A stretch of DNA of 64,000 nt from the NCBI GenBank assembly GCA_910576345.1, contig CAJTIT010000001.1, positions 1 to 64,000 on the forward strand, in the 5' to 3' direction. Below the pieces are notes generated by a model. That model was not told the DNA's origin, did not search any database, and was given only the letters and a program-made list of their open reading frames with translations. Made by a program: the position numbers and the translations under genes. Position 1 is the first letter of the stretch; every line of letters begins with the position of its first letter. This document shows, piece by piece, positions 18,429-26,078 of the stretch. The stretch is from Erysipelotrichales bacterium (GTDB lineage: Bacteria; Bacillota_I; Bacilli_A; Erysipelotrichales; Erysipelotrichaceae).

Positions 18429-20123
18429 ATGAAAGAAAGTTTATACTTGAAGGATGATCTTGCCATCGTCAACTTTAATATCGCATTTCCTTTATCCAAA
18501 CAGGAACTGTTAAAATCAGCGGAATTTGGCAATTTTCTAAGGAATTTTATCGATGTGGCAAAGGATGAGCACATCGATCTCTATAACTATATTTTAAATG
18601 GCAAAACACCAAGAGAAGCTACGTTTGAAATCATCAAATTGTTAAGGCAAATGATTGTATTGGAATTGGATGAAATCGACAGTGTGTATTTGAATGATAA
18701 AGAAAAGCTTTTGGATTTCGTAGAAGAAGTATATGATTATTGGAAAGGACATCAGCGCTTTTCCATTGTGAATGCAGGAAAAGGCATGGCCATTCAGGAA
18801 TCTGGTTTCATTGCGGCAGATTCCAGATTCAACAATTTGATTCGAGAATTGTATCGTGAAGTAGAAGAAAAGCTTTTGGGCAGAAAAAACAAGATCTATC
18901 GACAGCTTCAAACCGGTACCAACGCAGCGATTTCGATTCGTCAAAACAAAACGAAATTAAGTGAAAAATATGATGTGCTGAAAGATATTTGGTTCATTGA
19001 TTCCATTATGTTGAGAACTCCTTTGATTTTATATCCAAAAAGCAATAAGCGCAGCGGTATGTTTACAGAAAGAGATACCAATCCTATCCATGAATTTAGC
19101 GGCAACAAAGATACTTGGTTTGTGTATCCGGCCAAAATCGGATCACTTTTGGCATTTATCTATTTCCACCGTGATTTCATTGCTTCTGCCGTATCATTGG
19201 GCAATCTGTTTGAATTGGCAAATGAAGAAGAATGTAATCAGAAACCGGATTTGATTTGTCTGTTCGGTAATGAGGACAACAGCGAGCAAACAACGTTTTA
19301 TCATGACAAAGAAGAAAACATTTGGGTGGGTTGCGTATCGTATCATGAGCGCATTGATTATTTCGGCTATATTAAGAAAATGAGCTTGACCTTGCATAAT
19401 CTGGCACAAATGGAAAAAGGCTGGCTGCCTATTCATGGTGCATTTGTCAATATCACATTGAAGAACGGAAAAAGCAAGGGAATCATGTTAATGGGCGATT
19501 CCGGCGCAGGAAAAAGCGAGTCCATTGAAGCATTAAAGGCGTTGGGACATGAAAAAATCAAAAATATTGAAGTTGTATTTGATGATATGGGAACCATTCA
19601 CATTGAGGATGGCGTGCCTTATGGACAGGGTACAGAAATCGGTGCGTTTATTCGTTTGGATGATTTGGATCCGGGAACGCCATACCGTGACATGGATCGC
19701 TCCATTTTTATGAGTCCGCAGCAGTCCAATTCCCGCGTGATCACTCCGGCAGTATCTTATGACGTGGTTGCGACCAATCATAAGATTGATTTGTTTGCTT
19801 ATGCGAATAACTATGATCAAGCATTTGGTCTGCATCGTTTTGACTCTATGGAAGAAGCGAAAAATGTATGCAAAGAAGGAAAGCGAATGGCACTGGGGAC
19901 AACCCAAGAAGTTGGCATTTCTACTACGTATTTCGCCAATCCATTCGGTCCCATGCAGAAACAGGATATCTGTGAACCGTTGATTGATAACGTCTTTGCA
20001 TGTCTGAAAGAGAACGGCATTTTTGTAGGTGAAATCTATACCCATCTTGGTTTTAATAAGGAAAATAGAGAAGGACTTCAAACAGCTGCCAAAGAATTGT
20101 TGGAATTTATTGAAAATGATTAA
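18429..20123 (+). CDS. HprK/PEP-carboxykinase-like P-loop protein
   Basis: A 564-residue cytoplasmic protein. The P-loop GDSGAGKSES (356-365) matches the HPr kinase/phosphorylase and PEP carboxykinase superfamily, and the downstream DDMGTIHI and QGTEIGAFIR blocks resemble the metal-binding part of that fold. The N-terminal 340 residues are unlike standard PckA or HprK. Known relatives are annotated loosely as PEPCK-like; the substrate is unknown. The ribosome site is GGAGG. It has its own promoter region and a terminator, so it appears to be a single-gene unit. Confidence 0.7.
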   Translation: MKESLYLKDDLAIVNFNIAFPLSKQELLKSAEFGNFLRNFIDVAKDEHIDLYNYILNGKTPREATFEIIKLLRQMIVLELDEIDSVYLNDKEKLLDFVEEVYDYWKGHQRFSIVNAGKGMAIQESGFIAADSRFNNLIRELYREVEEKLLGRKNKIYRQLQTGTNAAISIRQNKTKLSEKYDVLKDIWFIDSIMLRTPLILYPKSNKRSGMFTERDTNPIHEFSGNKDTWFVYPAKIGSLLAFIYFHRDFIASAVSLGNLFELANEEECNQKPDLICLFGNEDNSEQTTFYHDKEENIWVGCVSYHERIDYFGYIKKMSLTLHNLAQMEKGWLPIHGAFVNITLKNGKSKGIMLMGDSGAGKSESIEALKALGHEKIKNIEVVFDDMGTIHIEDGVPYGQGTEIGAFIRLDDLDPGTPYRDMDRSIFMSPQQSNSRVITPAVSYDVVATNHKIDLFAYANNYDQAFGLHRFDSMEEAKNVCKEGKRMALGTTQEVGISTTYFANPFGPMQKQDICEPLIDNVFACLKENGIFVGEIYTHLGFNKENREGLQTAAKELLEFIEND

Positions 20124-20129
20124 GAAGGA

Positions 20130-20160
20130 AAAGAAAACGGCGTGCTCGTTTTCTTTTTGT
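20130..20160 (+). terminator. Intrinsic terminator of the HprK/PEPCK-like gene
   Basis: A 10-bp stem, AAAGAAAACG with CGTTTTCTTT, a 7-base loop, then T-rich sequence, just after the stop at 20123. Confidence 0.75.
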
Positions 20161-20179
20161 AAGTAAACAGGAGATCGTT

Positions 20180-20980
20180 ATGAAAAAACAAGAGAAATGG
20201 AATCGCATGTGTTCAGATTTGGAAAACATGGATGAACATGCATTGTTGGAAGAATTAAAAAATATGCAGGTCACTTGTGATATTGAAGAGATTTACGAGC
20301 GTTTGTCAAAGACGTATAATGATTTGGATGTATCCGATTGGATTTTTGCGCATTATCCGGTGGACGATCGACAAAGTAAATACCCAAAAGAATTTGTCGA
20401 TGAAGCGATTACGCGATTGGCAATGCTTCATGAATTTCCTTTTACCCATTATGGTATTATCTCATCCAGACTTTACGCACTGCATGATCCCTTGATCAGC
20501 GATCAACAGCGTCTACAAGGATATAGGGAAGTTGTTGAACAGTTTCTCCATATGTGCAAGAAATTTCATTTGGATCATTTTGACCAATGCGTTTATACGA
20601 TTCATGACGGATTGGATATGGGAAAAGAAATTGTTGCTTTGTTGGATTTACTGCATAAACAAGGAACGGATGCGGCGCATCATCAAGCAATTCAGCTAAT
20701 TGAAAGGATGTTTCGTACTTTTTCGATTATGAATCCATGGTTGGAAGAGCAACTCTTTTACGCACAGGCAGAGAATTTGATCGCGTTAAGATCCGGCAAG
20801 GGGGAAAAGCAATTTCAACAGTTGGTGCAAACCGCTAGCGATCCTAATGAAGCAATCTATCGATATGTCATGTGTTATCCAAAAGATAAAAATAAGCAAA
20901 AAAATCTTGTGAAGCGATATCAAAGACAAATGGATGAACAAAGCGAGTATGCGAAAGTTTTGAAAAAATTGAATACGTAA
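20180..20980 (+). CDS. Protein of unknown function, 266 residues
   Basis: A soluble, largely helical acidic/basic protein with repeated aromatic and His-rich helices (HKQGTDAAHHQAIQLIERM). I do not recognise a domain. The ribosome site is AGGAG before ATG 20180. It ends at a shared terminator facing a small secreted-peptide gene. Confidence 0.65.
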   Translation: MKKQEKWNRMCSDLENMDEHALLEELKNMQVTCDIEEIYERLSKTYNDLDVSDWIFAHYPVDDRQSKYPKEFVDEAITRLAMLHEFPFTHYGIISSRLYALHDPLISDQQRLQGYREVVEQFLHMCKKFHLDHFDQCVYTIHDGLDMGKEIVALLDLLHKQGTDAAHHQAIQLIERMFRTFSIMNPWLEEQLFYAQAENLIALRSGKGEKQFQQLVQTASDPNEAIYRYVMCYPKDKNKQKNLVKRYQRQMDEQSEYAKVLKKLNT

Positions 20981-20983
20981 CAT

Positions 20984-21023
20984 AAAAGGAAACTGTCATT
21001 GTGGGGTATAACAGTTTCCTTTT
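20984..21023. terminator. Bidirectional terminator between the 266-residue gene and the small peptide gene
   Basis: A perfect 13-bp stem (20984-20996 with 21011-21023), A-rich on one side and T-rich on the other. The stop codon of the minus-strand peptide gene (20996-20998) is at the edge of the loop. Confidence 0.8.
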
Positions 21024-21163
21024 GTCCCGTTAGGACAAATTCTTTCCCCTGTATTTGGCAGTTCTGACACTGCGGAATTTGAGTTTGATACGCAAAACAA
21101 ACTCCATGATAAAAGTATAACAATGAAAAGCACAATAAAAATTCTGAATTTTACAGTTGTCAT
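20996..21163 (-). CDS. Small membrane/secreted peptide with an LPNTG sequence, 55 residues
   Basis: An ATG at 21163 preceded by a near-perfect GGAGGAG site and a consensus-like promoter makes this a real gene. The peptide begins MTTVKFRIFIVLFIVILL, a signal or anchor helix, then a short polar tail SNSNSAVSELPNTGERICPN ending in NCYTPQ. The tail contains LPNTG, a sortase-like motif, but no hydrophobic segment or positive tail follows, so normal sortase anchoring is not expected. Two Cys (in RICP and NCYT) could pair. It may be a signalling peptide or a small membrane protein; function unknown. Confidence 0.7.
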   Translation of the reverse strand: MTTVKFRIFIVLFIVILLSWSLFCVSNSNSAVSELPNTGERICPNGTKGNCYTPQ

Positions 21164-21232
21164 GTATCTCCTCCTAATTTTCAAAGTACCAGCATTTTTT
21201 ATAGAAGTATCTCTAAAATCTTCTGTAAGTTT

Positions 21233-21261
21233 ATAATACATCGTGATTTCAGAAAAGTCAA
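21233..21261 (-). promoter_or_regulatory. Promoter of the small peptide gene
   Basis: Read on the minus strand: TTGACT, a 17-base spacer, TATTAT. It is about 70 bases upstream of the peptide ATG. Confidence 0.65.
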
Positions 21262-21308
21262 TGAAAATTTATATATTTTGCTCTATTAAAAAATAATGAA
21301 TATTTTTA

Positions 21309-21337
21309 TTTACAACGGTAACTGTCTATGATATAAA
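21309..21337 (+). promoter_or_regulatory. Promoter of the DUF6809-like gene
   Basis: TTTACA, a 17-base spacer, TATAAA, with TG one base before the -10. It is 25 bases upstream of the ATG at 21362. Confidence 0.55.
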
Positions 21338-21361
21338 AAGAAAGATGAAAGAGGTGTAAAT

Positions 21362-21652
21362 ATGCATAGTATTATTGAAGATCTATATAACGGAAGGATC
21401 AATCCGGCAGATCATGTTATCTTAAAAGGAAGAATATTTGAAAAGAAACAAAATCTATATTATGAGCGATATGAATCCTTGTATGAATCGTTAAATATGG
21501 AGAATAAGGTTCGCTTGGAGGAATTGTTAGATCGACGCGTAGAATTGGAAGATATGTATTGTCTTGCCTATTATAAAGAAGGCTTGAAAACAGGCATTCA
21601 ATTAATGTGCGAGGTAAGCGGGGCTTGTATGGATTCTAGTTTTGCATTGTAA
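21362..21652 (+). CDS. DUF6809-like small protein, 96 residues
   Basis: A small soluble helical protein beginning MHSIIEDLYNGRINPADH. The pattern (SIIEDLYNG at the start, a central charged helix, a final YKEGLKTGIQLMCEV helix) resembles the DUF6809 family of Clostridia, which often lies near integrated elements. The function is unknown. An AGAGGTG site precedes the ATG. It ends at a terminator shared with the convergent PHP gene. Confidence 0.6.
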   Translation: MHSIIEDLYNGRINPADHVILKGRIFEKKQNLYYERYESLYESLNMENKVRLEELLDRRVELEDMYCLAYYKEGLKTGIQLMCEVSGACMDSSFAL

Positions 21653-21653
21653 A

Positions 21654-21675
21654 AAAAGCAGGATGGCCTGCTTTT
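21654..21675. terminator. Bidirectional terminator between the DUF6809-like and PHP genes
   Basis: AAAAGCAGG paired with CCTGCTTTT around a 4-base loop, A-rich before and T-rich after. It overlaps the PHP gene stop codon. Confidence 0.75.
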
Positions 21676-22501
21676 AATTTGATGTATCTTGACAGATGAT
21701 TTGGTCGTAAAATGATCGCAAAGGATAAAAAATTGGTTTCATCTGTTCAAACGTACAATAAGATTTGAATCCAATCTTTAATAATTCTTCAATAGTTTCT
21801 AAGAAATGGGCAGCTAGATGCTCTTCCTTATGCGAATCAGAACCAATCGTTAAAATTGTGCCACCTAAATCATGATACAGTTTGAGAATTTCTTTACAAG
21901 GCGTTAAATCATCCAAATGATAACGGAAACTGGATGTATTGACTTCAATGCCTTTTCCGGAAGCAATCGCCAAACGCAAAATTTTTTCGATGATATCTTT
22001 CACTGGCTCTAGTGGATAAGCACCACATTTGTCGTCGCGTTTGATGGCGTCTAAATGACCAAGCACGCTGTAGTCGGTATAGTTTTGCATTACTGCATAA
22101 ATTTCTTCATAATAAGCACGGTTGTATTCTGCTTGCGTTTTTCCTTTTTGGAAATCTTGATTCCAAAATTCCAAACCGTTAACTTGATGACAGGAAAGAA
22201 TGATAAAATCAAACGGGTATTTATCAAATGTGTCTTGGTATTGTGAAATCGTATGTCTTTGCATACCGAATTCTTGACCTGCTTTGATTGTGATCGCCGG
22301 ATATTTTTTCTGACAGCGTTTGATTTCTTGGAAGTATGCATAAAAATCGCAGACTTGATTTTCTCTCATTCCATAATCTGTATGTTCACAAAAACAGATC
22401 TCATCCATTTTTAATGCAATGGCATGTTGAATTTCTTTTTCCATAGGGTAGGTAGAATCATCGCTGAAACTAGAATGCACATGATAATCCGCAAACATCA
22501 C
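21674..22501 (-). CDS. PHP-domain phosphoesterase, histidinol-phosphatase HisJ/HisK-like
   Basis: A 275-residue metal-dependent phosphatase. The PHP signature is intact: DYHVHSSFSDDS at 5-16, EHTDYG at 39-44, a Glu in GQEFG, SCHQV, GHLD and a late GSDSH. In the family these ligands hold two or three metals and hydrolyse histidinol phosphate. No other his gene is nearby, so another phosphate ester may be the substrate. A ribosome site (GGAAGTGAT) lies just upstream. Confidence 0.85.
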   Translation of the reverse strand: MMFADYHVHSSFSDDSTYPMEKEIQHAIALKMDEICFCEHTDYGMRENQVCDFYAYFQEIKRCQKKYPAITIKAGQEFGMQRHTISQYQDTFDKYPFDFIILSCHQVNGLEFWNQDFQKGKTQAEYNRAYYEEIYAVMQNYTDYSVLGHLDAIKRDDKCGAYPLEPVKDIIEKILRLAIASGKGIEVNTSSFRYHLDDLTPCKEILKLYHDLGGTILTIGSDSHKEEHLAAHFLETIEELLKIGFKSYCTFEQMKPIFYPLRSFYDQIICQDTSN

Positions 22502-22571
22502 TCATCACTTCCTTTTTATGTATGGAAACCAGAAAAAAGTTATCCATTTTTGATAACTTTTCTATTATTTA

Positions 22572-22811
22572 TTATAATTGATATTGTTCAAAATCCAAAA
22601 CACGCAAGTTTAATCCGTTGGCAATTTTAATCAATGTATTGAGATTGATTGTTCTGCGGTTTCGTTCAATGAGATTTAGGTAAACGACATTTAAACCCGT
22701 TGTTTCTGATAATGCGTCCAGTTTGATACCTCTTTTTTTGCGTTCTTGTTTGATTCTTGTACCTACTTTGTTTCCAAATTTAACTGTTTCCTCTTTAGCG
22801 TTTTGATTCAT
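22572..22811 (-). CDS. XRE-family helix-turn-helix regulator, 79 residues
   Basis: A small Cro/C1-type DNA-binding protein: GTRIKQERKKRGIKLDALSE, then TGLNVVYLNLIERNRR as the recognition helix region, then LNTLIKIANGL. Start 22811 has AAAGGAG 7 bases upstream; an in-frame ATG at 22832 with GAGGGG upstream is an alternative. It is divergent from another XRE gene, with a consensus promoter and a palindrome between them, suggesting auto- or cross-regulation. Confidence 0.8.
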   Translation of the reverse strand: MNQNAKEETVKFGNKVGTRIKQERKKRGIKLDALSETTGLNVVYLNLIERNRRTINLNTLIKIANGLNLRVLDFEQYQL

Positions 22812-22882
22812 GTTATTTCTCCTTTTTTTCATGAAACATTCCCCTCTTGGTAATAATTTCACAGGTCAATGATTATGTTATT

Positions 22883-22911
22883 ATTGTAATAGGAACGACG
22901 AAAGTTGTCAA
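22883..22911 (-). promoter_or_regulatory. Consensus promoter for the minus-strand XRE gene
   Basis: On the minus strand: TTGACA, exactly 17 bases, TACAAT. It is the closest match to a vegetative sigma promoter seen in this part of the window. Confidence 0.75.
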
Positions 22912-22978
22912 TGTTTTCTTCCTGGTTATATGTTTTTAAGGTAAGATTTTGGTAAAAAATAATAAAAAAAACAAAATA

Positions 22979-22993
22979 TATACTTAAAGTATA
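22979..22993. promoter_or_regulatory. Candidate operator palindrome between two XRE genes
   Basis: TATACTT-A-AAGTATA, a perfect 7-1-7 inverted repeat in the divergent intergenic region, upstream of the plus-strand XRE promoter (TTTCAA, 17 bases, TATAAT at 23038-23043). Its size and symmetry suit a dimeric HTH regulator. Confidence 0.45.
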
Positions 22994-23072
22994 CATATTT
23001 CATTTTATTAGTGATTTCAATCATAAATGCAAGATAATATAATCTTCCTGAAGTAGAACAGGAGGAGTGAGT

Positions 23073-23414
23073 ATGGACAGAAAACAAATTGGTGAATGCA
23101 TTGGTGCAAAGATTAGAATGGAAAGGAAAAACAGAAAGCTGACGCAGATGGAATTGGCAGAAATGGCCGATACCAGTATTCAGCATATTTCATTGTTAGA
23201 ATGCGGCATTCGTCTTCCAAGTGTTGTTACGCTGATGAATCTGATTGCGATTCTTGGCATCGATTTTAATGAAACCATGCAGGAATTTTTGCCTGAATCA
23301 TGTACGGTAAGAAACAATTACAAGAAATTCTGTGATCTGGGAAAACAGTTGGATGATGATTCACTGATTCATGTCAACTTTTTACTGGAAAACCTGAACA
23401 AATCAAATTCTTGA
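23073..23414 (+). CDS. XRE-family helix-turn-helix regulator, 113 residues
   Basis: The N-terminal HTH_3 domain reads GAKIRMERKNRKLTQMELAE, with TSIQHISLLECGIRLPSV as the recognition region, followed by a C-terminal helical part (VRNNYKKFCDLGKQL) likely for dimerisation. Start 23073 follows GGAGGAG by 5 bases. It lies between a divergent XRE gene and a convergent serine recombinase, an arrangement seen in small integrated elements. Confidence 0.82.
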   Translation: MDRKQIGECIGAKIRMERKNRKLTQMELAEMADTSIQHISLLECGIRLPSVVTLMNLIAILGIDFNETMQEFLPESCTVRNNYKKFCDLGKQLDDDSLIHVNFLLENLNKSNS

Positions 23415-23430
23415 GAATGAAGTGTGTCTT

Positions 23431-24093
23431 TTAATAGGACATGCTTTTTTCATCATTTTCATAAAATTCTTCTTCTAAGTGTTCTTTACGCTTGCGCTCT
23501 TGTACAATCTTTGCTTTTTTGTAGAAGGTACTGTATTTGAGTCCGGAAATTGCGATTGCGTCTTTGGCAGCCAATACGCCGTCTTTCCAATTATCAAGAA
23601 TTTCTTCAAAATCATCAGGCAGCTTGACTTCCGGACGACCAAAACGTACGCCACGCAATTTGGCAGCACGGATTCCTTCTGCTTGTCGTTGATGGATGTT
23701 CACACGTTCGTTTTCTGCAACAAAGCTGAGCAGTTGTAATACGATGTCGCCGATTAATGTGCCGATCAAATCCTTGTTTTGGTCAGTGTCTAACAAGGGC
23801 ATGTCCAAGATTTTAATATCGACGTTTTTTTCTTTGGTAATGTATTTCCATTCTTGTAATATTTCATTATAGTTACGGCCGAGACGGTCAATACTTTTGA
23901 TGACCAAGAGATCTCCCGGTTTTATTTTTTTATAAACGAGACGATGATAGGAAGGACGGTTAAAGTCTTTTCCGCTCAGCTTGTCCATATAAATGTTCTT
24001 TTCAGCAATTCCAAATTCTAATAGATCCAAATATTGTCTTGCTTCATTTTGGTCTTTTGATGATACACGGACATAACCATATGTTTTTCTCAT
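23431..24093 (-). CDS. Serine recombinase (resolvase/invertase family)
   Basis: A 220-residue small serine recombinase. The catalytic Ser lies in GYVRVSSKDQN (7-17); KDFNRPSYHRL, IDRLGRNYNEIL and the long E-helix region LLSFVAENERVNIHQRQAEGIRAA are all present, followed by RGVRFGRP and a C-terminal HTH (AAKDAIAISGLKYSTFYKK). It should cut and rejoin DNA at a res- or inv-like site. No invertible segment is evident next to it. It may be a remnant or active part of a small integrated element with the XRE genes. Confidence 0.88.
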   Translation of the reverse strand: MRKTYGYVRVSSKDQNEARQYLDLLEFGIAEKNIYMDKLSGKDFNRPSYHRLVYKKIKPGDLLVIKSIDRLGRNYNEILQEWKYITKEKNVDIKILDMPLLDTDQNKDLIGTLIGDIVLQLLSFVAENERVNIHQRQAEGIRAAKLRGVRFGRPEVKLPDDFEEILDNWKDGVLAAKDAIAISGLKYSTFYKKAKIVQERKRKEHLEEEFYENDEKSMSY

Positions 24094-24182
24094 ATCGCAC
24101 CTCTTCCATCCGATAAGTTAAATTGATGATGATAGCATTATTTTACCATTTTTTAAAGGCTTACATGTATCATTTTTTAAAA

Positions 24183-24200
24183 TGTCACATCAATGTGACA
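24183..24200. repeat. Palindrome upstream of the serine recombinase
   Basis: TGTCACAT-CA-ATGTGACA: 8-bp perfect arms and a 2-base centre, 90 bases upstream of the recombinase ATG. It could be an operator or half of a recombination site. Confidence 0.4.
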
Positions 24201-24946
24201 AAATTTTAATTGTTTTTATGAAATGGAGGAAATAATTTATTTTTCAAACTGTTTTTTAAATTGGTTAGTATACAAAAGGAATGTAGATGTATGCAAAATG
24301 AAATATGTTTGCGAATGCTTTTCATGATCAATATCAGTTCTTGGATATTTGACGGGATGGTGAAAATGCATAGAAAAGTAGGACGATTTGTACCCTTGTT
24401 AGATAAAAGACGGTGATGCAGATGAATCGTAATGTGATGAAGAATAATAAAATGAAAATCCAGCAAGTAACAAAACGATAATCGCTCGATACTTTTAATC
24501 ATGTGCAAATAAGAACAGAATGAAATATGTATCTAGGTATTGTAAAAGGAATATCCTATTGGAGAAAAATAAAATGAGCATTAAAAAATCCGATGGTTTA
24601 TCAGCATAAAATAAACAGTATCGAAATTGATACGAACCTGAATTAGAGATGCAATTCATTATTGTAGAACAATTAAATACAAGCGTATGAAAAAGAAACA
24701 TCTAGAATGAAACCAAAAGAATTTACGAAATTGATTATAACATGCGAAAAGAGAAAATATGATTATAGTATTTCTTTTTAAACAGATTATTTTGAAAGCA
24801 ATCCTAAATTACTTTACATGTATAAAAGAATATAAAAAATATAGTGGTTCTCACAATAAGGATGCGCATTCATCTTGGAGATCAATTCTAATCGATTTAT
24901 ATGTTTTATACCAAGATTACTCCGATAGATAGTTGTAAAAATAACA
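24201..24946. other. Gene-poor AT-rich stretch
   Basis: I see no supportable gene here. Open frames on the minus strand (24206-24508 and 24495-24701) lack ribosome sites and read as low-complexity Leu/Ile/His sequence. Many stops and A/T tracts suggest decayed sequence. Confidence 0.5.
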
Positions 24947-24985
24947 GAACCGCAATCTTATGGTTATACCATTGAATCACGGTTC
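24947..24985 (-). terminator. Terminator of the M15-type peptidase gene
   Basis: GAACCG/CGGTTC with an inner CAAT/ATTG pairing. Read on the minus strand it is followed by TGTTATTTTT, about 30 bases after the peptidase stop codon. Confidence 0.5.
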
Positions 24986-25015
24986 GTTTCATATGCTTAT
25001 ATTACATTTAAATCT

Positions 25016-25696
25016 CTAAGGATCAATAACCGTAGGTGTACGTCCGATACCGACAACTTCGTTGACAATACGTGTCCATGTGGCACATCCTGCGACACCA
25101 TCGGCACTCAAACCATTATTGCGCTGATAGGCAATCAGCGCATTTCTTGTATTGCCGCCAAATGCGCCATCCAGCGTATAGGTGTTATAGCCAAGTGCAT
25201 TCAGTGCATCTTGCAAAATCAGCACATAGACGCCACGGCTTCCATTTCGTAGTACCGGATAACCGGCTGAACAAGCAGGCCTTCCATATCGTTTGTCAAA
25301 ATGAACCCATGTCGGTGTCATGCTTTGTGGTTCCACATAACTCCAAACGCCTAAATCATTTGCGACATTCCAAATACGATTGCGCTGCGATTGACTCAAT
25401 GCTTGACCAACATCAAATGCTACACCGGCATAATGCTGCGATTGTTTGCCATGCCCGCCTTCCCAAATACGCTTAAAGGCATAACGGAAAGGAATCGCTG
25501 ATCCATAAGTACGACGCGTCGCATTCCAAGATTCCATAGCCGCATTGGTTGTCCATAATACATTGGATCTTGAGCTGCCGCGGAATTCGCGCACAAGCAT
25601 CGTTTTGCCATATGCATAAGGCATTGGATCGCTTTCTTGAAGCTGATATACTTGCAGTGCTTGTGTATAAACATCAAAGACGATTACTTTTGGCAT
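25016..25696 (-). CDS. Peptidoglycan peptidase: M15-like domain plus peptidoglycan-binding domain
   Basis: A 226-residue protein. The metal site of an M15-type D-Ala carboxypeptidase or endopeptidase is seen in QHYAGVAFDVGQ (His and Asp) and WVHFDKR (His). After residue 150 a PG_binding_1 domain follows: LQDALNALGYNTYTLDGAFG, then ALIAYQRNNGLSADGVAG. No signal peptide is present from the chosen start (25696, AAGGGGG site), so release might be holin-like or by lysis, or it might act in the spore or mother cell. It resembles phage endolysins and cell-wall hydrolases more than VanX/VanY. Confidence 0.75.
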   Translation of the reverse strand: MPKVIVFDVYTQALQVYQLQESDPMPYAYGKTMLVREFRGSSRSNVLWTTNAAMESWNATRRTYGSAIPFRYAFKRIWEGGHGKQSQHYAGVAFDVGQALSQSQRNRIWNVANDLGVWSYVEPQSMTPTWVHFDKRYGRPACSAGYPVLRNGSRGVYVLILQDALNALGYNTYTLDGAFGGNTRNALIAYQRNNGLSADGVAGCATWTRIVNEVVGIGRTPTVIDP

Positions 25697-25847
25697 GAAT
25701 ATCCCCCTTTCTGTTTCTAACGTATGCGAAATTAAAAAAATAGTATGGGTAAATGGAATACAAAATTTCTGCACAACGCCTTTTCATGGGTATTTGTGAT
25801 AGACATATCGCCTGCATGCACATAAGGTATAGCGAGGGGGAATGGTA

Positions 25848-26075
25848 ATGACACTTTCAGAAGCGAAACTACACGAACAAATCGTTGTCATGTATCTGGA
25901 AAACGAAGGGTCGATACGCCGCCGTTTGATGGACTTGGGCATCTTACCCGATACTGTTATGGAACCGGTTTTGGCGTCTCCATCCGGGCATATGCGCTCT
26001 TACTTTGTGAAAGGCACAATGATTGCACTGCGCGAACAGGAAAGCGACTGTATTTATGTTAAGAAAAGGGGGTAA
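25848..26075 (+). CDS. feoA: Ferrous iron transport protein FeoA
   Basis: A 75-residue SH3-like protein typical of FeoA: RRRLMDLGILPDTVMEP and a C-terminal MIALREQESDCIYV. It is a cytosolic partner of FeoB. Start 25848 is 7 bases after GAGGGGG; an ATG at 25842 is too close. The feoB ATG follows 3 bases after the stop, so the two are co-translated. Confidence 0.92.
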   Translation: MTLSEAKLHEQIVVMYLENEGSIRRRLMDLGILPDTVMEPVLASPSGHMRSYFVKGTMIALREQESDCIYVKKRG

Positions 26076-26078
26076 GAC

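Noticed and set aside
24206-24701. Minus-strand ORFs in the gene-poor region
   Set aside because: Low-complexity sequence, no SD, and they overlap each other only by chance; they read like shadows of AT-rich DNA.
25016-25696. M15-type peptidase as the VanX/VanXY partner of the D-Ser locus
   Set aside because: It carries a peptidoglycan-binding domain and resembles lysins; VanXY enzymes are single-domain dipeptidases/carboxypeptidases.
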